Shown here piece after piece: positions 60,494 through 64,000 of a DNA stretch of 64,000 nt. The stretch spans positions 558,001 through 622,000 of the forward strand of contig JBJMLO010000013.1 in NCBI GenBank assembly GCA_045805265.1. Direction: 5' to 3'. Source of the DNA: JBJMLO01 sp045805265 (lineage in GTDB: Bacteria; Actinomycetota; UBA4738; JACQTL01). Position 1 is the stretch's first letter; every line of letters starts with the position of its first letter. Both the position numbers and the translations under genes were made by a program. The notes beneath the pieces are model-generated. The model was not told the DNA's origin. It was given only the letters and a program-made list of their open reading frames with translations, and ran no database searches.

Positions 60494-60972
60494 TGCCCGA
60501 GGTCCGGCCCGCGACCGAGGACGACTGGCCCGCGGTCGCGGCGCTGCTCGCGGAGCTCGGCCGCCCGGACGTCCTCGGCGGGCCCGACGAGGAACCAGCC
60601 CGGCAGGTGTTCCTCCGGTACCTGGCCCGGGACGACACGGAGGCGCTCGTGGCGGAGGAGGGCGGCCGCGTCGTGGGGTTCGTCGACCTTGAGTACCGGA
60701 CCCGGCTGAACTTCACCGGGCCCCAGGCCTGGATCCCGGACCTCGTCGTCACCGAGGGCGGACGCAGCCGCGGCGCCGGGGCCGCGCTCCTGGCCCGGTG
60801 CGAGGAGCTGGCGCGCCGACGCGGGTGCTGGTCCCTGTCACTGGAGTCGGCGAACTGGCGCGACCGGGCCCACGCGTTCTACCTGCGGGAGAGGCTGGAG
60901 GACGCCGCGAAGTCCTTCTCCAAGCCCCTGTCCGGCCAGGGGACGAACTGGCCGCCCAGGCCGAAGCCCTGA
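60493..60972 (+). CDS. GNAT family N-acetyltransferase
   Basis: The 159-residue protein (MPEVRPATEDDWPAVAALLAELG) has a GNAT core with IPDLVVTEGGRSRGAGAALLARCEELARRRGCWSLSLESANWRDRAHAFYLREGL-like end, i.e. an acetyl-CoA loop with RSRGAGAAL. It overlaps the Eis-like gene by one base (TGATG) and is part of a mazG-eis-GNAT-kinase run. The substrate is unknown. Confidence 0.88.
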   Translation: MPEVRPATEDDWPAVAALLAELGRPDVLGGPDEEPARQVFLRYLARDDTEALVAEEGGRVVGFVDLEYRTRLNFTGPQAWIPDLVVTEGGRSRGAGAALLARCEELARRRGCWSLSLESANWRDRAHAFYLRERLEDAAKSFSKPLSGQGTNWPPRPKP

Positions 60973-60995
60973 CGCCGCTGAGAGAATCGGGCGAC

Positions 60996-62702
60996 GTGTC
61001 CTCCACCCTCTCCCCCGGAACCCTGCTCCGCGACTATCGCGTCGAGGCCCCCCTCGGGCGGGGCGGGCAGGGCATCGTGTACGTAGCGGAGCACGTCACG
61101 CTCCGCCGCCGCGTCGCGCTGAAGGTCCTGCCGCCCGACCTGGCCACGGACCTCGAGTTCCGGGAGCGGTTCCTGCGGGAGGCCCGGTTGGCGGCCTCGC
61201 TCGATCACGCGAACATCCTGCCGGTGTACGACGCCGGCGAGGCCGACGGCGTGCTGTTCCTGGCCATGCGGCTGGTGAACGGCGAGGACCTGGCTCAGCT
61301 CCTGGCCCGCGAGGGGGCGCTCGAGCCGGGCCGCACCGTGAGCGTCCTGGGGAGGGTGGCGAGCGCGCTCGACGAGGCCCACGCTCGGGGGCTGGTCCAC
61401 CGGGACGTGAAGCCCAGCAACATCCTCCTGGAGCTTCCGGACCGGGTGTTCCTGTCGGACTTCGGGCTGGGGAAGCTGACCGGCGACGCGGCCGATGTCG
61501 TGGGAGGTGATCCCACCCACCCCGGCAGCGAGCGGGTCCTGACGAGGGCTGGGTACTTCGTCGGGACCCCCCACTACGCCGCGCCCGAGCAGGTGCAGGG
61601 GGGCCCGGTGACCGGACGCACCGACGAGTACGCCCTCGCGGCCGTGCTGTTCGAGTGCCTGACCGGCCGGGTGCCGTTTCCGCACGACGTCGAGACCGCG
61701 ACGCTCGTCGCCCACGTCACGGATCCGCCGCCTGCCCCGTCGACGGTCCGGCCCTCGCTCCCCGCAGGGCTGGACGACGTGGTCCGGCAGGGAATGTCCA
61801 AGCGGCCGGAGGACCGCTTCGCCACCTGCCGTGAGCTGGTCGACGCTGCCCGCCGGGTCGTGGGGGGCGTCGCGCCTTTCACCCCGCCGCCGCCGACGAT
61901 GCCCGGCCGCCCCGCGCCACCGTCCCCGCCCCCGGCGGGGCCCAGCGTGCCGGCCGGCGCCGGGGCCGGGACGCCCGCCGCGTTCGCCCCGACTCCCCGA
62001 CGCGGCCTGCGACCGTGGATGGTCGGCGGCATCATCGGCCTCGTGGTGGCCCTGGCCGGCGGGACGATCTTCGCGCTCAGTGGAGGCGGGGGTCACCCCC
62101 AGCCGACGTCCAACCCGACGACCGTCGCTCCCTCCACGGAGGCGCCCTCGACCTCGGCCTCGTCGGGACCGCCCGCGCTCACGGAGACGACCGTCACCAA
62201 GCTCCACCCGTTCGACGCGGGCGGAGAGCTCCAGCTGCCGTTCCAGGTGAATCGGACCGCCCCCGGATCCTGCTTCAGCGGCTCGGGCGAGGATGACCGG
62301 CCGGACGCGTGGAAATGCTTCGCCAAGGGCGACAACCTGATCCACGACCCCTGCTTCCAGAACCTCCCCGGCAAGATCCCGACCTCGGTGGCGTGCCTGG
62401 ACTCGCCGTTCTCCCACGCGGTCCTGTTCATCAACCTCACGCAGCCCCTGCCGACGGGCGGGAACCAGCCACCGGGCACCCCCGGCAACTGGGCGGTCGT
62501 CCTCGCCGACGACGACGCCCTGTGCTTCTTCATCGGAGGGCAGAGCGGGCTGATCGCCGGCCAGCGGATCAGCATGACGTGCGACGACAACCGCCTGGTA
62601 GCCGGGACCATCGACCGGACGAAGGCGGTGTGGACGGCGCTCGTCGGGCGGAAGGGCTCGAACACGCTCTCGACCGTGCCGATCAAGCGGGCGTTCTGGT
62701 AG
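60996..62702 (+). CDS. Transmembrane serine/threonine protein kinase (PknB-like)
   Basis: The 568-residue protein starts at GTG 60996. The kinase domain (about residues 10-275) has the glycine loop LGRGGQGIVYVAEH, VALKVL, catalytic loop HRDVKPSNILL, SDFGLGKLTG and GTPHYAAPEQVQGG; TDEYALAAVLFECLTG replaces the usual SDxYSLG. A Pro-rich linker leads to a membrane helix (WMVGGIIGLVVALAGGTIFAL) and an extracellular domain of about 200 residues with several Cys (GSCFSGSG, WKCF, DPCFQ, VACLD, ALCFF, MTCDD), probably disulfide-linked. No PASTA repeats, so the signal is not obviously muropeptide. Confidence 0.93.
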   Translation: MSSTLSPGTLLRDYRVEAPLGRGGQGIVYVAEHVTLRRRVALKVLPPDLATDLEFRERFLREARLAASLDHANILPVYDAGEADGVLFLAMRLVNGEDLAQLLAREGALEPGRTVSVLGRVASALDEAHARGLVHRDVKPSNILLELPDRVFLSDFGLGKLTGDAADVVGGDPTHPGSERVLTRAGYFVGTPHYAAPEQVQGGPVTGRTDEYALAAVLFECLTGRVPFPHDVETATLVAHVTDPPPAPSTVRPSLPAGLDDVVRQGMSKRPEDRFATCRELVDAARRVVGGVAPFTPPPPTMPGRPAPPSPPPAGPSVPAGAGAGTPAAFAPTPRRGLRPWMVGGIIGLVVALAGGTIFALSGGGGHPQPTSNPTTVAPSTEAPSTSASSGPPALTETTVTKLHPFDAGGELQLPFQVNRTAPGSCFSGSGEDDRPDAWKCFAKGDNLIHDPCFQNLPGKIPTSVACLDSPFSHAVLFINLTQPLPTGGNQPPGTPGNWAVVLADDDALCFFIGGQSGLIAGQRISMTCDDNRLVAGTIDRTKAVWTALVGRKGSNTLSTVPIKRAFW

Positions 62703-62720
62703 CCGCGCTCCAGGCCCGCC

Positions 62721-63722
62721 TCACCGGCGGAACCGGTCTCCCGCCCGGTCGGCGAGGTGCTCGGGGGTCAGGTCCACCGCCCCCTCCCAGTGCAGCCGCT
62801 CGAAGTAGGTGGCGTCGGAGCGGTACAGCGGGCGGAGGTTCGACCGGCAGGCCATCCGCAGGTTGAGCCAGTACCCGGCGGCGCCGCGGGGCGCACCGTA
62901 CAGCGCCATGTTGAAGCTCTGCAGGCCGAGCTCCGCGTAGAGCCCGAGCGCGGTCGCGATGCCCGCCCCGAGCTCCTCGACCGCGTCGTCGTCGAGGTCG
63001 CCGGGCGCGCAGGCCCCCGGAACCAGCGCGCGGAGCTCGGCCGGGGCGATGGGTGCGAATGAAGCCAGCCACTCGACCCGGCCGGTGGAACCCAGGTATC
63101 GCGGACCGGCCCGCCGTTCCGCCTCGAGGTACTCCTCGAACCGCCCGTCGGCTCCGTGGGCCAGGTGCGCCTGCATGGTGGTGGGCACCGGGTCCACGCC
63201 GCCCTGCAGGTGGGGATGGAACAGCGAGCTCCCGGACGGCAGCATGTGATTGGCGTTCACCGACCCCCACGCGGGCTCCGGCAGGCGCTCGCTCGCCGAT
63301 CGGACGAACGTCACCTGCGTCCACAGGTTGTCAGCGACCAGGCGGGGGGTCATCCGGTCGAGCGGCAGGAAGTGTTCCCGTGGCGAGTACACCGAGACCG
63401 CGGCGTGCTGCGCGTACGTGAGGATGTTCGGGAACAGCACCGCCTGGCCCCGGCGGATGCGCCCCTCGGGCCACCCGTCCGGCGGGAGGCGGGGCGTCAG
63501 CTCCTCGACCCGATCCCCGCAGAACGGGCACCCCTCGCGGGTCTCCTCGGCCACGGCCGCGAGGTCGAAGTCCTGCGGCGGGATCAGCGGGGCGGGCGCT
63601 GTCAGGATCCGCGACGAGTGACCGGTGAGCGGGTCCCACCGCACCTCGACCTCGGTGGGCACGGGGTCGACGGCTCCCGGTGGGATCGTCGATCCGACCA
63701 GGCGCCGGGAGCGCAGCTCCAC
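62721..63722 (-). CDS. Galactose-1-phosphate uridylyltransferase-like protein (HIT superfamily)
   Basis: The 333-residue protein starts at GTG 63722, 6 bases after the asd stop. It has a Cys pair near the start (EGCPFCGDRVEELTP), AVLFPNILTYAQHAAVSVYSPREH and the nucleotidyl-transfer motif SSLFHPHLQGG (His-x-His as in GalT HPHxQ). It would transfer a nucleotidyl group through a His intermediate. The exact sugar phosphate is uncertain. It is downstream of asd on the same strand, so possibly co-transcribed. Confidence 0.75.
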   Translation of the reverse strand: MELRSRRLVGSTIPPGAVDPVPTEVEVRWDPLTGHSSRILTAPAPLIPPQDFDLAAVAEETREGCPFCGDRVEELTPRLPPDGWPEGRIRRGQAVLFPNILTYAQHAAVSVYSPREHFLPLDRMTPRLVADNLWTQVTFVRSASERLPEPAWGSVNANHMLPSGSSLFHPHLQGGVDPVPTTMQAHLAHGADGRFEEYLEAERRAGPRYLGSTGRVEWLASFAPIAPAELRALVPGACAPGDLDDDAVEELGAGIATALGLYAELGLQSFNMALYGAPRGAAGYWLNLRMACRSNLRPLYRSDATYFERLHWEGAVDLTPEHLADRAGDRFRR

Positions 63723-63727
63723 GGGCG

Positions 63728-64000
63728 TCAGCTCCCGGGGAACAGGGCCTCCGCGATCTGCACGGAGTTGAGCGCCGCGCCCTTGCGGAGGTTGTCCCCG
63801 CACGCGAACAGCAGCAGGCCGTCGTCCCGGCCGGCCGCCCGGCGGACCCGGCCCACCAGCACGTCGTCGATGCCCGCGGCGTCGAGTGGCGTGGGGTACT
63901 CGCCGCGGTGCGGGTCGTCGACCAGCCGCACGCCGGGCGAGCGCCCCAGCACCTCGCGGGCCTCGTCCGGCGTCACGGACCGTCCGAACGTCGCGTAGAT
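63728..64000 (-). CDS. asd: Aspartate-semialdehyde dehydrogenase, C-terminal part (5' end outside window)
   Basis: The frame is open to the window edge. The 90 visible residues include YPTPLDAAGIDDVLVGRVRRA and LLLFACGDNLRKGAALNSVQIAEALF, which are the C-terminal signature of Asd (GDNLRKGAALN). The enzyme reduces aspartyl phosphate on the way to lysine, diaminopimelate, methionine and threonine. The catalytic Cys lies in the missing part. Confidence 0.9.
   Translation of the reverse strand: MYATFGRSVTPDEAREVLGRSPGVRLVDDPHRGEYPTPLDAAGIDDVLVGRVRRAAGRDDGLLLFACGDNLRKGAALNSVQIAEALFPGS

Noticed and set aside
1..64000. tRNA, rRNA, CRISPR arrays, insertion sequences, prophage
   Set aside because: No cloverleaf-type sequence, rRNA segment, regular spaced repeats, transposase or integrase reading frame was found when reading both strands.

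Overview
The window is about 70% G+C and gene-dense. It looks like a chromosomal piece of a deep-branching, aerobic, high-GC actinobacterium, probably from soil. The support is the actinobacterial respiratory block (ctaE-qcrC-qcrA-qcrB with a diheme QcrC, plus ctaC-ctaD-ctaF), a zinc-ribbon S4 protein, GTG and TTG starts, and several start codons that sit 6-10 nt behind a TANNNT element, which suggests leaderless mRNAs. The cytochrome c maturation genes are of System I (ccmABCDE), which is not the usual actinobacterial System II. Species-level placement is not possible from sequence reading alone.

Left part (1-17.2 kb): the 3' end of a protoporphyrinogen oxidase gene; a Mur-ligase protein that resembles cyanophycin synthetase without its ATP-grasp domain; a 2409-residue exported protein ending in PKD-like repeats; then, on the opposite strand, cphB-cphA for cyanophycin breakdown and synthesis. 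Next come a secreted BNR-type protein, a DUF2231-Rieske membrane protein and a 52-residue basic protein, with a divergent CBS-domain gene that ends in a good intrinsic terminator.

Formate oxidation (17.3-24.8 kb): fdhA, fdhB and an NrfD-type membrane subunit, with fdhD and mobA. fdhA is interrupted by an in-frame UGA at the selenocysteine position, followed by a textbook bacterial SECIS hairpin, so two apparent genes are one 1100-residue selenoprotein.

Respiration (25-37.8 kb): cytochrome oxidase subunit III and the bc1 complex on the plus strand, subunits IV, I and II on the minus strand, and ccmABCDE plus a TlpA-like redoxin. These would feed electrons from formate and other donors through menaquinone to oxygen. 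Between them lie two nonapeptide-repeat (RTX-like) exported proteins and a Tat-exported protein gene broken by a TGA.

Right part (39-64 kb): an NlpC/P60 peptidase, an orphan FtsX-type permease, an ADP-ribosylglycohydrolase, an epimerase, solitary rpsD, glucan phosphorylase, a TolB-like propeller protein, a scar made of fragments of glgP and tetR, and an FAD-linked oxidase. Then comes a compact five-gene operon (fatty acyl reductase-HAD fusion, zinc alcohol dehydrogenase, LarA-like protein, lysophospholipid acyltransferase, TetR), the best candidate here for an undescribed pathway. The end holds a neocarzinostatin-fold-like anchored protein, MazG, two GNATs, a receptor-type Ser/Thr kinase, a GalT-like protein and the end of asd. 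No tRNA, rRNA, CRISPR array or insertion sequence was seen.
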